From contig VHCO01000056.1 in the NCBI GenBank assembly GCA_016871715.1, forward strand, positions 1 through 33,838: 33,838 nt of DNA. Reading direction: 5' to 3'. The notes under the pieces are model-generated. The model was not told the DNA's origin. It searched no databases and saw only the letters and a program-made list of their open reading frames with translations. This DNA is from Verrucomicrobiota bacterium. GTDB lineage: Bacteria > Verrucomicrobiota > Verrucomicrobiia > Limisphaerales > J093. A program made the translations under genes and the position numbers. Position 1 is the first letter of the stretch, and every line of letters begins with the position of its first letter. Positions 1-7,469 of the stretch are shown here, piece after piece.

Positions 1-447
1 CGTCCCAAACCGCTGATGCCGGATGTTGTACCACTTGCTGAACCGCTGCTTGAACTCCTTCATGAACTCCGACACATCCCCCATCCGCGCCAGCATCCGT
101 TTCCGAATGTCCGTGTCCACCCGACCATGCTCGTGCAACCCCTTCTCGGCCTCATAGAGCAGGCCGGCCTCTCGGGGCTTGGCCTTCCCGTAGAGGGCCT
201 TCATGCGCTCGACCAATTCCTCGTCGCTCGGGTTCTGCTCGGCCGGGACGCGGACCAGGACATGGAAGTGATTGGACATGATGCAATAGGTGATGACCTC
301 GAGGCCGCAGAAGGTGGCCAGGCGCCGGAGGAGCCTGACCAAGGTTTCTTTGCCGAGGTCGTCCAGGAGCCGTTGGGCGCCGACGATGCGCGAGACGCAG
401 TGGTAGACGGCGGGTCGGCCTTTGACTTTAATACGGGTCTTTCTCAT
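1..447 (-). CDS. REP-associated tyrosine transposase (Y1/IS200-like), 3' end cut by the window
   Basis: This is an HUH single-strand transposase of the Y1_Tnp/RAYT family, enzymes that nick and join single-stranded DNA at REP-like hairpins. The 149 residues visible carry the family landmarks: YHCVSR near residues 15-20, the HUH motif H60-F61-H62 within MSNHFHVLV, and a candidate catalytic tyrosine Y140 in KWYN. The start at 447 is forced, because the frame meets a TGA four codons upstream. The gene runs off the left edge, so its C-terminus is not seen. A second copy, about 95 percent identical over the shared ~150 bases, begins at 33679 on the other strand. The start lies in a tandemly triplicated 13-mer that carries two extra out-of-frame ATGs. 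I am confident of the family. The RAYT subgroup is inferred from the domestic REP-like repeats in this window. Confidence 0.9.
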   Translation of the reverse strand, partial: MRKTRIKVKGRPAVYHCVSRIVGAQRLLDDLGKETLVRLLRRLATFCGLEVITYCIMSNHFHVLVRVPAEQNPSDEELVERMKALYGKAKPREAGLLYEAEKGLHEHGRVDTDIRKRMLARMGDVSEFMKEFKQRFSKWYNIRHQRFGT

Positions 448-473
448 GGGTCTTTCTCATGGGTCTTTCTCAT
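435..473 (-). repeat. 13-bp tandem repeat, three copies, over the transposase start codon
   Basis: Three exact copies of ATGAGAAAGACCC (minus strand) lie head to tail at 461-473, 448-460 and 435-447. Each copy brings its own ATG in a different frame, and only the last opens the transposase. The first ATG (473) reads nine codons and stops in a TGA that overlaps the real start as ATGA. The second (460) reads ten codons to a TAA. The right-hand transposase copy has one equivalent unit, so this looks like a local expansion by strand slippage. Confidence 0.9.
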
Positions 474-504
474 GGGTTCATGATTCATCGATTAGATGCG
501 GCGG

Positions 505-534
505 AGGATAAGACACGAGCAAGCGCCCTGTCAA
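505..534 (-). promoter_or_regulatory. candidate sigma-70 promoter of the left transposase
   Basis: On the minus strand a perfect -35 box TTGACA (529-534) is followed after 18 bases by TATCCT (505-510), four of six matches to TATAAT. The right-hand transposase has TTGACA, 18 bases and TAACCT at the matching place. This conservation between the two copies is the main support. The rest of 448-692 shows no gene. Confidence 0.45.
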
Positions 535-692
535 CTATTATTTAACTGGCACAATGACTTTCCATGTATCCGTTTTTTCAACGATTAATTACCGGTCATA
601 TTGACATCGTAGGCTGTTTGGGGTTGTTCAGTGTTCCGGGGCAATGCATCCCGTCCTGTCCTCAGGGTCTTAGAGAGTCGTTAGGCGCCGGC

Positions 693-1115
693 TCACTCAC
701 CCAGCAGGTGAATCACCAACCGCCGCCGGTGCGGGCGGTGACGGTGCTCCCACAGGTAAATCCCTTGCCAGGTCCCCAATGCCAGTTCGCCGCACACAAT
801 GGGAAGGCTGAGGTGGACGGCGGTCAGCGCCGTCCGAATGTGGGCGGGCATGTCGTCGTCCCCCTCGCTCGTATGGGCGAACAGCGCGTCGCCGTCTGGG
901 ACCAGACGGCCGAAGAACCGCTCCAGGTCCCGCCGCACCTCGGGGTCGGCATTCTCCTGGATCAAGAGGGAGGCGGAAGTGTGCTGCAGCAAGAGCGTGA
1001 CGAGGCCCGTTTGCCAGCCGGTCGAGCGGACCAAGCCTGCGATCTCGCGAGTGATTTCATACAAGCCGCGGCCGCGAGTGGGGACCACGAGCTCGCGGAT
1101 GACTTGAGTGAGCAT
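693..1115 (-). CDS. yjbQ: YjbQ family protein (UPF0047, secondary thiamine-phosphate synthase type)
   Basis: This is a 140-residue protein of the YjbQ/UPF0047 family, small trimeric metal-binding cytosolic proteins. Some members show weak thiamine-phosphate synthase activity, but the physiological role is unsettled. Family signatures visible are LLLQHTSASLLIQENADP in the first half and HTSEGDDDMPAHIRTAL followed by GTWQGIYLWEHR near the C-terminus, with conserved histidines for the metal site. I chose the ATG at 1115 because MLTQVIRELVVPT matches the usual family start and length. The frame stays open upstream to 1262, but that part is low-complexity and overlaps the preceding gene. It lies 65 bases downstream of the TPR gene on the same strand, so the two may be co-transcribed. 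There is no clear Shine-Dalgarno sequence. Confidence 0.88.
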   Translation of the reverse strand: MLTQVIRELVVPTRGRGLYEITREIAGLVRSTGWQTGLVTLLLQHTSASLLIQENADPEVRRDLERFFGRLVPDGDALFAHTSEGDDDMPAHIRTALTAVHLSLPIVCGELALGTWQGIYLWEHRHRPHRRRLVIHLLGE

Positions 1116-1180
1116 GGATCCACAGCGCTGGGGCACGCGCGGGGTCGGTCCGCGAGAGAGGCTCGGGGCGACGGCAACCG

Positions 1181-2854
1181 TTACTTGGCACCCGCGTCGA
1201 GCATTTTCTCGAACTCGGGATTCTTCGGGTGGCCACCGGCCAGGGCTTTTTGGTAATGCCACCGCGCCAGTTCGAGGAAGGGGGGTTTTTGGGTGGCGTA
1301 AATGACGGCCAGGTTGTGGTGCGCCTCGCCGTATGCAGGCTGGAGCTGGACCGCCTTGCGAAAGGCCGTCTCAGCCGATTCACGCAGGCCTTTCTGGCCG
1401 AGGGTCACGCCGAGATAGTTCTGCGTGACGGCGCTGTTGGGATCCAGCTTGGCCGAGCGGCTGAGCGCATCGAGGGCCTCGTCGAAACGTTCCTGGCGAT
1501 AGCGTAGCAACCCCAGCAGGGACAACGCCTCGGCGTCTTCGGGATTGACCGTCAGGGCACGCTGGACGTTCGTGTCGGCTTCAGCCAACCGGCCTTGCTC
1601 GAGCTGCGCAGCGACCAGGTCTGTCAAGATCAGCACGTTGCGGTCATCCAACTTGAGCGCTTCTTGGAACTTGGCCTCGGCGTCGGCGAATCTGCGGGCC
1701 TGGAAGGCGCGCCGCCCTTCGGTCATCAACGCGACGGCGCCGGTGGGCAACTGTCGACCCGTCTTGCGGGCCTGGGCGGGCCCTGCGGCGGTGGTCTCCG
1801 GCGCGGGCACGCTGGCGGCGGGATTGAACAGGGCGAGTTCTTCGGGCGTATAGGGGACCTTGCGGGCCTCGTAGGCCGCCAAGCGCGCCTGCAGGATGGC
1901 AACGCGCTCTTCAAGTTGGGCAGCGGCGGGGGCACCTTTCCGGGCCGGACGTTCGGCCAGTTCCTGGGTCAAGCGGCGCACTTGCTTGTCGAGGTCGTCA
2001 CGCTCCCGCTCGAGTTGGCGGAGGCGCGACTTATCCTCGGCGGGGGCCGGTGCTGGTGGAGCGACGGCTGGTGGAGTCACGGCCGGGGCGACGGTAGGCG
2101 GCGTTGCGGGGGCCGGCGGTGTCGCGAGGGCGAGGGCTGCATTCAGACGTTGTTCGAGGTCACGTTTTTCCTGGGTCAGGCTCGCGACAGTCTGGGTTTG
2201 GCGTTCGAGTTCTTGGCGGGCGGCGGTTAAGGACGACTGCACGGTCTCGAGGGTCGCCGGGTCCGGGGCCTTGGTGGCTGCCTCGGTCTGTCGGGCCAAC
2301 TCGGCCTCGAGCCGGGTGCGGTCCTGTTGCAGTTGGCGGATTTGGGCCTCGGCGCGGGCGAGTTCAGCGGGGTCGACACCGGCCGGTTGGACGGAGAGGG
2401 CTTCTCGCAGCTTGGCCTGCAGGGTATCGCGCTCGGCGGCCAGGCGACGCAGTTCTTCGGTGAGGGTGTTGATCTGAGCGTCCCGCGCGTCGGGCGTAGG
2501 CGTCAGTGCGGGGACGGGTCGCGACGGTGGTAGGACGGTGGGCGGGGCGGTTGGGGCGGGGACGAAGGCGCCGGTGGCGCGGAGGCGCTCGGTAAGGTAA
2601 TCCATGCGGTAGCGGACGATTTTCTCGTTCCAGCGCGGGTAATCGGTGGCGAGCCGTTCGAGGGCTTTCCGGGCCTCGGCATACTTCTCGCGGGCGCCCT
2701 GGGCTTGGCCGTTGTCGAAGAGGACGTCGGCCTGTTGGATGAGGTTATAGATGCTGATGAACTGGTCATCCGGTCCCTGGGCGCGGGCGCCCTGGGGCAG
2801 CAGCGCCAGCACCAGCAGGCCCAGACCAAGACCGAGGACGGCGATGGACTTCAT
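1181..2854 (-). CDS. exported coiled-coil and TPR-repeat protein
   Basis: The 557-residue product has a signal peptide (MKSIAVLGLGLGLLVLALLP, cleavage likely after ARA), a short conserved N-terminal helical region, a proline-rich linker, and long heptad-like coiled coil between roughly residues 125 and 310, interrupted by an Ala/Pro segment. At the C-terminus there are about four TPR units from residue 370 on, recognisable as GRRAFQARRFADAEAKFQEA, ALSLLGLLRYRQERFDEAL and NYLGVTLGQKGLRESAETA. Such proteins act as periplasmic scaffolds. No enzymatic motif is seen and the partner is unknown. The ATG at 2854 is preferred because it opens the signal peptide directly; one at 2890 would add 12 residues. 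It is divergent from the HNH gene, with which it shares a 111-bp upstream region. Confidence 0.8.
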   Translation of the reverse strand: MKSIAVLGLGLGLLVLALLPQGARAQGPDDQFISIYNLIQQADVLFDNGQAQGAREKYAEARKALERLATDYPRWNEKIVRYRMDYLTERLRATGAFVPAPTAPPTVLPPSRPVPALTPTPDARDAQINTLTEELRRLAAERDTLQAKLREALSVQPAGVDPAELARAEAQIRQLQQDRTRLEAELARQTEAATKAPDPATLETVQSSLTAARQELERQTQTVASLTQEKRDLEQRLNAALALATPPAPATPPTVAPAVTPPAVAPPAPAPAEDKSRLRQLERERDDLDKQVRRLTQELAERPARKGAPAAAQLEERVAILQARLAAYEARKVPYTPEELALFNPAASVPAPETTAAGPAQARKTGRQLPTGAVALMTEGRRAFQARRFADAEAKFQEALKLDDRNVLILTDLVAAQLEQGRLAEADTNVQRALTVNPEDAEALSLLGLLRYRQERFDEALDALSRSAKLDPNSAVTQNYLGVTLGQKGLRESAETAFRKAVQLQPAYGEAHHNLAVIYATQKPPFLELARWHYQKALAGGHPKNPEFEKMLDAGAK

Positions 2855-2912
2855 GGTGCCATGGTAAAGCCTAAGTGCAGGTCTTGGCAATCGGTTTGGC
2901 GCGTGGCGGTCG

Positions 2913-2942
2913 TTGACAGCTTTTTGGGCGCCATGCTATCGT
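2913..2942 (+). promoter_or_regulatory. candidate sigma-70 promoter of the HNH gene
   Basis: TTGACA (2913-2918), 18 bases, then TATCGT (2937-2942) with four of six matches to the -10 consensus. Transcription would begin near 2949, 17 bases before the ATG at 2966. This also argues against using the ATG at 2933, which would precede the -10 box. Confidence 0.5.
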
Positions 2943-2965
2943 GCCCCCCACCTTGGGCGGCCGAT

Positions 2966-3586
2966 ATGAGCTCGTTTCTGACCCAACATGTGCTCGTGCT
3001 GAATCGCCTCTGGCAGGCCGTCAACGTTTGCACGGTACGCCGGGCGCTGACGCTCTTGTTCGAGGGCCACGCCCAGGTTGTGTTCAGCGACGGGGACGGC
3101 TCCTACCAGACGTACACCTTCAACGAGTGGCGAGACTTGTCCCAGCAGGAACCGCATCCCGAGTCGATCTCCACGGTCTCGTTCAAGATCCGGATTCCGC
3201 GGGTGATTCTGCTGCTCATGTTCGATCGGCTGCCGAAGAAGGAAGTCAAGTTTACCCGGCACAATATTTTCGAGCGGGACAAGAACACCTGCCAATACTG
3301 CGGCCGCGTGTTCGACCGCAAAGACCTCAACCTCGATCACGTGGTGCCGCGCGACCGCGGGGGGCCGACCACGTGGGAGAACATTGTCTGCTCGTGCATT
3401 GCCTGCAATACGCGCAAGGCCAATCGCATGCCTCAAGAGGCCGGCATGAGCCTGATCCGTAAGCCCAAGCGGCCCAAGTGGCGCCCGTTTGTCCAGGTCA
3501 GCTTCGCCCTGCCCTACCACGATAGTTGGAAGCATTTCCTGGACATTGCCTACTGGAACGTGGAGTTGGGCGAAGACCCGGCCTGA
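2966..3586 (+). CDS. HNH endonuclease family protein
   Basis: This 206-residue protein has a C-terminal HNH domain. FTRHNIFERDKNTCQYCGR carries the first zinc pair (C109, C112), LNLDHVVPRDRGG the catalytic-type D124-H125, and WENIVCSCIACNTRKANR the remaining Asn and the second Cys pair (C144, C147). The N-terminal ~95 residues (SSFLTQHVLVLNRLWQAVNV) are a conserved companion domain in stand-alone bacterial HNH proteins of this type, whose substrate is unknown. No phage, restriction or toxin partner lies nearby, so a defence role cannot be claimed. The start at 2966 fits a promoter immediately upstream. The gene stands alone, divergent from the TPR gene and convergent with the RelE-like gene. 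Confidence 0.88.
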   Translation: MSSFLTQHVLVLNRLWQAVNVCTVRRALTLLFEGHAQVVFSDGDGSYQTYTFNEWRDLSQQEPHPESISTVSFKIRIPRVILLLMFDRLPKKEVKFTRHNIFERDKNTCQYCGRVFDRKDLNLDHVVPRDRGGPTTWENIVCSCIACNTRKANRMPQEAGMSLIRKPKRPKWRPFVQVSFALPYHDSWKHFLDIAYWNVELGEDPA

Positions 3587-3644
3587 GCCCCCTGCGGGGC
3601 GCCCAGGCGAGCTGAGCCGGCGGCGGCCGGGCGAGGCGCCTGGG
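3587..3644. terminator. paired hairpins between convergent genes
   Basis: Two inverted repeats fill the gap between the HNH gene and the convergent RelE-like gene. GCCCC/GGGGC (3587-3600) has a 4-base loop directly after the stop codon. CCCAGGCG (3602-3609) pairs with CGCCTGGG (3637-3644). No T-tract follows on either strand, so intrinsic termination is uncertain. Confidence 0.35.
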
Positions 3645-3661
3645 TCACGGGGGCACTGGGG

Positions 3662-4036
3662 CTAGGTCCGCCCGGGCGCAGGGGGAGTGGCGGCTTCAAT
3701 CAACTCCCAGAACTTCGGATTGTCCTGAAGCGCCTCGTCCTCGGCCAGCGTCAGGTTCGAGCGGAACTGGAAGTCCTTGAGCGAGTTGCGCCCGAGGATG
3801 CGATGCACGACCACGCCCAGGTCGTGCCGCTCGAAATAGACGCGGTAATCCCCGAGCCGGAAGCGGTGGAGGATCTTCCCGGCGCGCTTGAGTTTGCCGA
3901 AGCGCTCGAGGTCGGTCCCGATGACCTCTTGGGGCAGACCGCGGAACTGGCCGAGGATCTCGAGTTGGAGTTCCTTAGGCATGCGCGCCAACTCGGCGGC
4001 GCTGATGGGATTAAAGATGATCTGAAACGGGCGCAT
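3662..4036 (-). CDS. RelE/ParE-like toxin homologue, no antitoxin visible
   Basis: The 124-residue product resembles the RelE/ParE toxin fold. It has an N-terminal strand and two helices (IIFNPISAAELARMPKELQ), a basic strand HRFRLGDYRVYFE (the region matching R-x-G-x-Y-R-V/I in RelE), and VVVHRILGRNSLKDF near residue 80. An acidic C-terminal extension of about 30 residues follows. RelE members cut mRNA on the ribosome and ParE members poison gyrase; the sequence does not settle which, or whether it is active. The expected small antitoxin gene is absent on both sides. Its ATG at 4036 lies 7 bases past the CCA end of the tRNA-Glu gene on the same strand, so any transcript probably comes through the tRNA. 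Confidence 0.7.
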   Translation of the reverse strand: MRPFQIIFNPISAAELARMPKELQLEILGQFRGLPQEVIGTDLERFGKLKRAGKILHRFRLGDYRVYFERHDLGVVVHRILGRNSLKDFQFRSNLTLAEDEALQDNPKFWELIEAATPPAPGRT

Positions 4037-4043
4037 GGCTCAT

Positions 4044-4119
4044 TGGTAGCGCGTATGGGAATCGAACCCATCTTTCGGCCTTGAGAGGGCCGCGTCCTGA
4101 ACCGATAGACGAACGCGCC
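4044..4119 (-). tRNA. tRNA-Glu (anticodon CUC)
   Basis: The 76-nt cloverleaf folds fully on the minus strand. The acceptor is GGCGCGU/ACGCGCU (first pair G-U), followed by an encoded A-CCA end (4044-4047). The D arm is GUC/GAC. The anticodon stem CGGCC/GGCCG carries loop CUCUCAA, giving anticodon CUC. The T arm is AUGGG-UUCGAUU-CCCAU. The anticodon reads GAG, a major glutamate codon in this GC-rich genome. Confidence 0.93.
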
Positions 4120-4141
4120 ACAACCCCGGTTACGGAGGGCC

Positions 4142-4171
4142 ATGGTGAACTGGCTGGGGTCACTTTGTCAA
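4142..4171 (-). promoter_or_regulatory. possible promoter for tRNA-Glu and the RelE-like gene
   Basis: In the 64-bp gap between the amidohydrolase stop and the tRNA, the minus strand has a perfect TTGACA (4166-4171) and, 18 bases on, CACCAT (4142-4147), only three of six matches to TATAAT. It ends 22 bp before the tRNA 5' end, which is suitable spacing. Read-through from the amidohydrolase gene is the alternative. Confidence 0.35.
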
Positions 4172-4183
4172 CCCTGGTCCGCT

Positions 4184-5503
4184 TCAAGTCCGGGGGGCCG
4201 AGCGGTCCATGGGGCAGTCGAGCGGGAAGACTTGGCCGGACGGCGGCAGCGCCCACTGCCCGCCGATGAGCGAGGCGAGCACCGGACCGCGGTGGTGGAC
4301 GACGGCCTCGAGGACCGCCTCGATCCTGCCGGCGTAGGGCAATGCGATCGCATCCGCTTCAGCGCCGGGCCGCAGCGTCCCTACCCTGCCCTGCCAACCG
4401 AGGGCATGCGCGCCATTGACGGTGACCATGTCGAATATCTGCGCGGGGGCCAGGTTGGGGAACTCGGCCGCCAGGGCGCGCACTTCAGCGAACAAGTCCA
4501 GCTCCAACGGTTCCTCGCGGGGCTTGATAACGGTGGCCAGGCTGTCGGTGCCGAGGCAGAGGCGGACTCCGGCTTTGTGGAGGCTGTGCAGGGGGAAGGG
4601 GCGATGGCCGAAGTAGGCATGGCTGCGGGGACAATGGACGACTGCGACCTGGCGTTGGGCGAGCAGTTCGGCATCGCCCGGATCCAGATAATTGACATGG
4701 ACGGCCAGCAGCATCGGCCCGAGGAGGCCGGTGCGCTCGAGGTGTTGGACCGGCGAGACGCCGCCGCAATCGGTCATGGGACGCTCGTTGCGGGCCAGCC
4801 AAGCGTGCATGGGCCCGCGCGCGTGGCGGAACATGTCATACTCTTCGGCCGACTCAGCCACGTGCGTGGTGAGCCGGAGCTGGTGGCGGCGAGCAAGGGC
4901 GGCGCACTGGCGCAACGACTCCGGGATGGTCGAGTAGGGCGCGTGCGGGGACAACCCCACTGCGGCGCGGTGGTGGGCGAGCGCGAGGGTTTCGCGCCGG
5001 GCGACCGCCTCGGCGAGCAGGAGGTCGGGCGCGCGGCGGCTTTTCACGCCGGTAAGTTCGAGGAAGGAATAGAGGCGCAGGGGCGTGGTGTCCCACGCGG
5101 CGGGCAATAGGTCTGGCACCGCCTCGACGTCGGCGACGGTCGTGGTTCCGTGGCGCAAGAGCATTTGCGCGCCGGCACGCCACGACGCGCGGAAGCCGTC
5201 CAGGCTCCAATCCTCCTTGAGTGCGGTGATGGACTTGACCCAATCGGTGAAGGAGGCGGTGGGGGGCAGTTGACCGGCGAGGCCGGTGTAATCCAGATGG
5301 CAGTGCGCGTTAACCAAGCCGGGGAGCAGCACCACCTCACCGAGGTCGTGGGTCACGGCGCCGGTGGTGGACACCACGTCGCCCCAGCGGCCCACCGCTT
5401 GGATTTTGCCCTCAGCCAGGACCAGGCCTCCGTCCTCGATGGGCGGGCCGGACGCCGGGAGGACCAGGCGGGCGCGGAGGGCGATGGGGCGAGTGCCGGT
5501 CAG
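4184..5503 (-). CDS. metal-dependent amidohydrolase (aminodeoxyfutalosine/adenosine-type deaminase family), CTG start proposed
   Basis: This belongs to the amidohydrolase superfamily, TRZ/ATZ/MtaD branch, which deaminates purine-like or s-triazine substrates. Counting from the CTG at 5503 (439 residues), the metal ligands are H67 and H69 in NAHCHLDY, H214 and E217 in THVAES, H269 in AVHVNY and D320 in LGTDSLA. HCPRSHAYFGHRPFPL is typical of the branch that includes futalosine-pathway deaminases, so a role in menaquinone synthesis is possible but not shown. The first canonical start in frame is a GTG at 5395, which would delete the N-terminal beta strands (ARLVLPASGPPIEDGGLVLA). These are readable in frame up to CTG 5503. 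That CTG overlaps the hpf stop as CTGA and has AGGA nine bases upstream. The family is secure; the start codon and substrate are inferences. Confidence 0.82.
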   Translation of the reverse strand: MTGTRPIALRARLVLPASGPPIEDGGLVLAEGKIQAVGRWGDVVSTTGAVTHDLGEVVLLPGLVNAHCHLDYTGLAGQLPPTASFTDWVKSITALKEDWSLDGFRASWRAGAQMLLRHGTTTVADVEAVPDLLPAAWDTTPLRLYSFLELTGVKSRRAPDLLLAEAVARRETLALAHHRAAVGLSPHAPYSTIPESLRQCAALARRHQLRLTTHVAESAEEYDMFRHARGPMHAWLARNERPMTDCGGVSPVQHLERTGLLGPMLLAVHVNYLDPGDAELLAQRQVAVVHCPRSHAYFGHRPFPLHSLHKAGVRLCLGTDSLATVIKPREEPLELDLFAEVRALAAEFPNLAPAQIFDMVTVNGAHALGWQGRVGTLRPGAEADAIALPYAGRIEAVLEAVVHHRGPVLASLIGGQWALPPSGQVFPLDCPMDRSAPRT

Positions 5504-5862
5504 ACGTCGGTTTCCTGCTTGGCCTGCAAGGCCTCCTTCAGCTTGACCGCCTGAGAGTGTTTGACGGCCTTGCGCTTGTTGTGACGCTTGCGGATTTGCT
5601 GTTCGATCTTCTTAAAGACGACATCGATTGCGGCGTAGAGGTCTGCCTCGACATCTTCAGCGAAAAGGTCCGGGCCCCGCACGCCGAGTCGGATCCCACA
5701 CTTGAAGGCCCGCTCGGGCACCTTGGTGTGGTCGTGTTCGAGGCTCACTCGGGCATCGACGGCCCAACGATCCAAGTGCTCGAGCTTCCAAATCCGGGTG
5801 AGGATATGGTCCTCGATGGCCTTGGTTAAGGTCACGTTGTGCGTCGTGAGAATGAACTTCAT
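5500..5862 (-). CDS. hpf: ribosome hibernation-promoting factor, HPF/YfiA family, short form
   Basis: The 120-residue product binds the 30S decoding region in stationary phase and silences ribosomes. The start MKFILTTHNVTLTKAIEDHI, the central KVPERAFKCGIRLGVRGPDLFAED and the helix DLYAAIDVVFKKIEQQIRKRHNKRK match the beta-alpha-beta-beta-beta-alpha S30AE fold. The basic C-terminal helix ends in a short tail. The long-form C-terminal dimerisation domain is missing, so it belongs to the short HPF/YfiA class. It overlaps the next gene by four bases (CTGA), suggesting coupled translation. An 80-bp gap separates it from xylB upstream and must hold its promoter; I see no convincing box there. Confidence 0.92.
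   Translation of the reverse strand: MKFILTTHNVTLTKAIEDHILTRIWKLEHLDRWAVDARVSLEHDHTKVPERAFKCGIRLGVRGPDLFAEDVEADLYAAIDVVFKKIEQQIRKRHNKRKAVKHSQAVKLKEALQAKQETDV
5513..5516 (-). promoter_or_regulatory. ribosome binding site supporting a CTG start
   Basis: The minus-strand AGGA lies nine bases before the CTG at 5503, inside the last codons of hpf. No ATG, GTG or TTG occurs in frame between an upstream TAA within hpf and the GTG at 5395, so this site helps select CTG 5503. Confidence 0.45.
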
Positions 5863-5942
5863 GGGCTAAAGATGCGGTTTGCCTCGGCCAAAATCCAGTC
5901 AAAGTGCGGCGGCAGACCGAACGATGGCGTGGAGAAAGCGGG

Positions 5943-7469
5943 TTAACCGGTGAGGAAGGTGCGGTGCTTGATGAAGAGGCTGCGCAAGGCTTGGGACAGG
6001 CCATCCTGCAGGGCTTGGACCGCCTGGTAGACGGGCACACGCGCCGCGTCGGGCTCGGTCGTCTGCGCCCGATTCAACGTCACGTAGTGGTCGGTGATTT
6101 CCTCGATCCGCACCTGCTCGCCTTGATGGTTGCGCCAACACCACAGCGCCTGGAGCGCGGCGCCGTAAGCGGCGCCCTCGCTGACCTTGAGGGTCACGAC
6201 CTCGGCGTCGAAGATGTCCGCCATCAACTGCCGCCAGAACTTCGAGTTGGCGCCGCCACCTGTTGCGCGAATCTGCGTCGCGCGCACGCCCAACTCCGCC
6301 AAGCGTCGCAGGCCGTAGTTCATGCCCAGCGTGACCCCTTCGAGCGCCGCGCGCGCGAAGTGGCTGGCGGTGAAGGTGCGCGGGCTGACTCCGAAGAAGA
6401 CCCCGGTCCCGGCCGGCACATTGGGGGTGCGTTCACCCTCGAGGTACGGCAGCAGAATCAGGCCGTCCGAGCCCGCGGCCGCCTGGGCGGCCGCCCGGTC
6501 GAACTGAGCGAAGTCCATGTCGAAATCGCGGCGGACCATCTCCGTAGCCACGGTCACGTTCATGGTGCACAACAGCGGCAACCAGCGATTGGTCGAGTCG
6601 CAAAAGGCGGCGATCTCGCCTTGAGGGTCCACGACCGGTTTTTCGGCGCAGGCGTAGATGGTGCCGCTGGTGCCGAAGCTGGCGGTGACAATTCCTTGGC
6701 GCGTGTTGCCGGTGCCGATCGCCCCCATCATATTGTCCCCACCGCCCGCGCTCACCAGCACGTCGACCGGCAAACCCAGCGCCTGAGCCGCCGCCCTTTC
6801 GAGCGTTCCCACCGGTTGGTCGCTGGACTGCAGGGGCGGGAGCTTGCTGGCCAAGTCGGCGTCGATGGCCGCCAACGCCCCCGCACACCACTGCCGCCGA
6901 CGCACATCCAGCAGGGCCGTACCGCTGGCGTCCCCGTATTCCATGACGGCGCGGCCGGTCAGCCACCAGTTCAGATAGTCATGCGGCAGCAGGACCGTCG
7001 CCAGCCGGGCAAAGTTCTTCGGCTCGTGTTTCTTGAGCCACAGGATCTTCGAAGCCGTGAACCCCGGCAACACCGCGTTCCCCAGCGCGCGCACCGTCGC
7101 CTTGGCCCCCCCGAGGGCTGCGGTGATCTCCTCGCACTCGGCTGCTGTGGCCGTGTCGCACCAGAGTTTAGCCGGGCGAATCACCTCGCCCTTCGCATCC
7201 AGCGGCACAAAGCCGTGCTGCTGTCCGCTCACCCCAATGGCCTTGACCTCGGACGGCCGGGCCTGGGCCGACTTCAGGGCGCGCCGGGCCGCCTGGACCG
7301 TCGCATCCCGCCAAGTGTGCGGATGCTGTTCCTTGGCCCCAGGCGGGAGCCCTTCGATCAGGCCGTACGCCGCCGCTGCCGAAGCAACGACCTTGCGTTT
7401 GCCGACGTCCAACACGAGGACCTTCGTGGATTGGGTCCCACTGTCGATTCCCAGAACCAGAGTGCGCAT
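5943..7469 (-). CDS. xylB: xylulokinase (FGGY carbohydrate kinase)
   Basis: This 508-residue cytosolic kinase phosphorylates D-xylulose to xylulose 5-phosphate for the pentose phosphate pathway. Landmarks in order are GIDSGTQSTKVLVLD (phosphate-1 motif), GVSGQQHGFVPLD, HDYLNWWLTG, the GGGDNMMGAIG turn, SFGTSGTIYA, LPYLEGERTPNVP, and the C-terminal ATGGGANSKFWRQLMAD adenosine motif. The length is normal for XylB. No xylose isomerase, transporter or regulator is nearby, so specificity rests on motif similarity alone; related FGGY kinases are the alternative. The start MRTLVLGIDSGTQ is unambiguous. The gene is divergent from the PSD1 gene across a 248-bp region (7470-7717), where I find no confident regulatory element. 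Confidence 0.9.
   Translation of the reverse strand: MRTLVLGIDSGTQSTKVLVLDVGKRKVVASAAAAYGLIEGLPPGAKEQHPHTWRDATVQAARRALKSAQARPSEVKAIGVSGQQHGFVPLDAKGEVIRPAKLWCDTATAAECEEITAALGGAKATVRALGNAVLPGFTASKILWLKKHEPKNFARLATVLLPHDYLNWWLTGRAVMEYGDASGTALLDVRRRQWCAGALAAIDADLASKLPPLQSSDQPVGTLERAAAQALGLPVDVLVSAGGGDNMMGAIGTGNTRQGIVTASFGTSGTIYACAEKPVVDPQGEIAAFCDSTNRWLPLLCTMNVTVATEMVRRDFDMDFAQFDRAAAQAAAGSDGLILLPYLEGERTPNVPAGTGVFFGVSPRTFTASHFARAALEGVTLGMNYGLRRLAELGVRATQIRATGGGANSKFWRQLMADIFDAEVVTLKVSEGAAYGAALQALWCWRNHQGEQVRIEEITDHYVTLNRAQTTEPDAARVPVYQAVQALQDGLSQALRSLFIKHRTFLTG

Noticed and set aside
2933..2965. Earlier ATG at 2933 for the HNH gene
   Set aside because: It precedes the -10 box of the best promoter, and the family begins at MSSFLTQHVLVLN.
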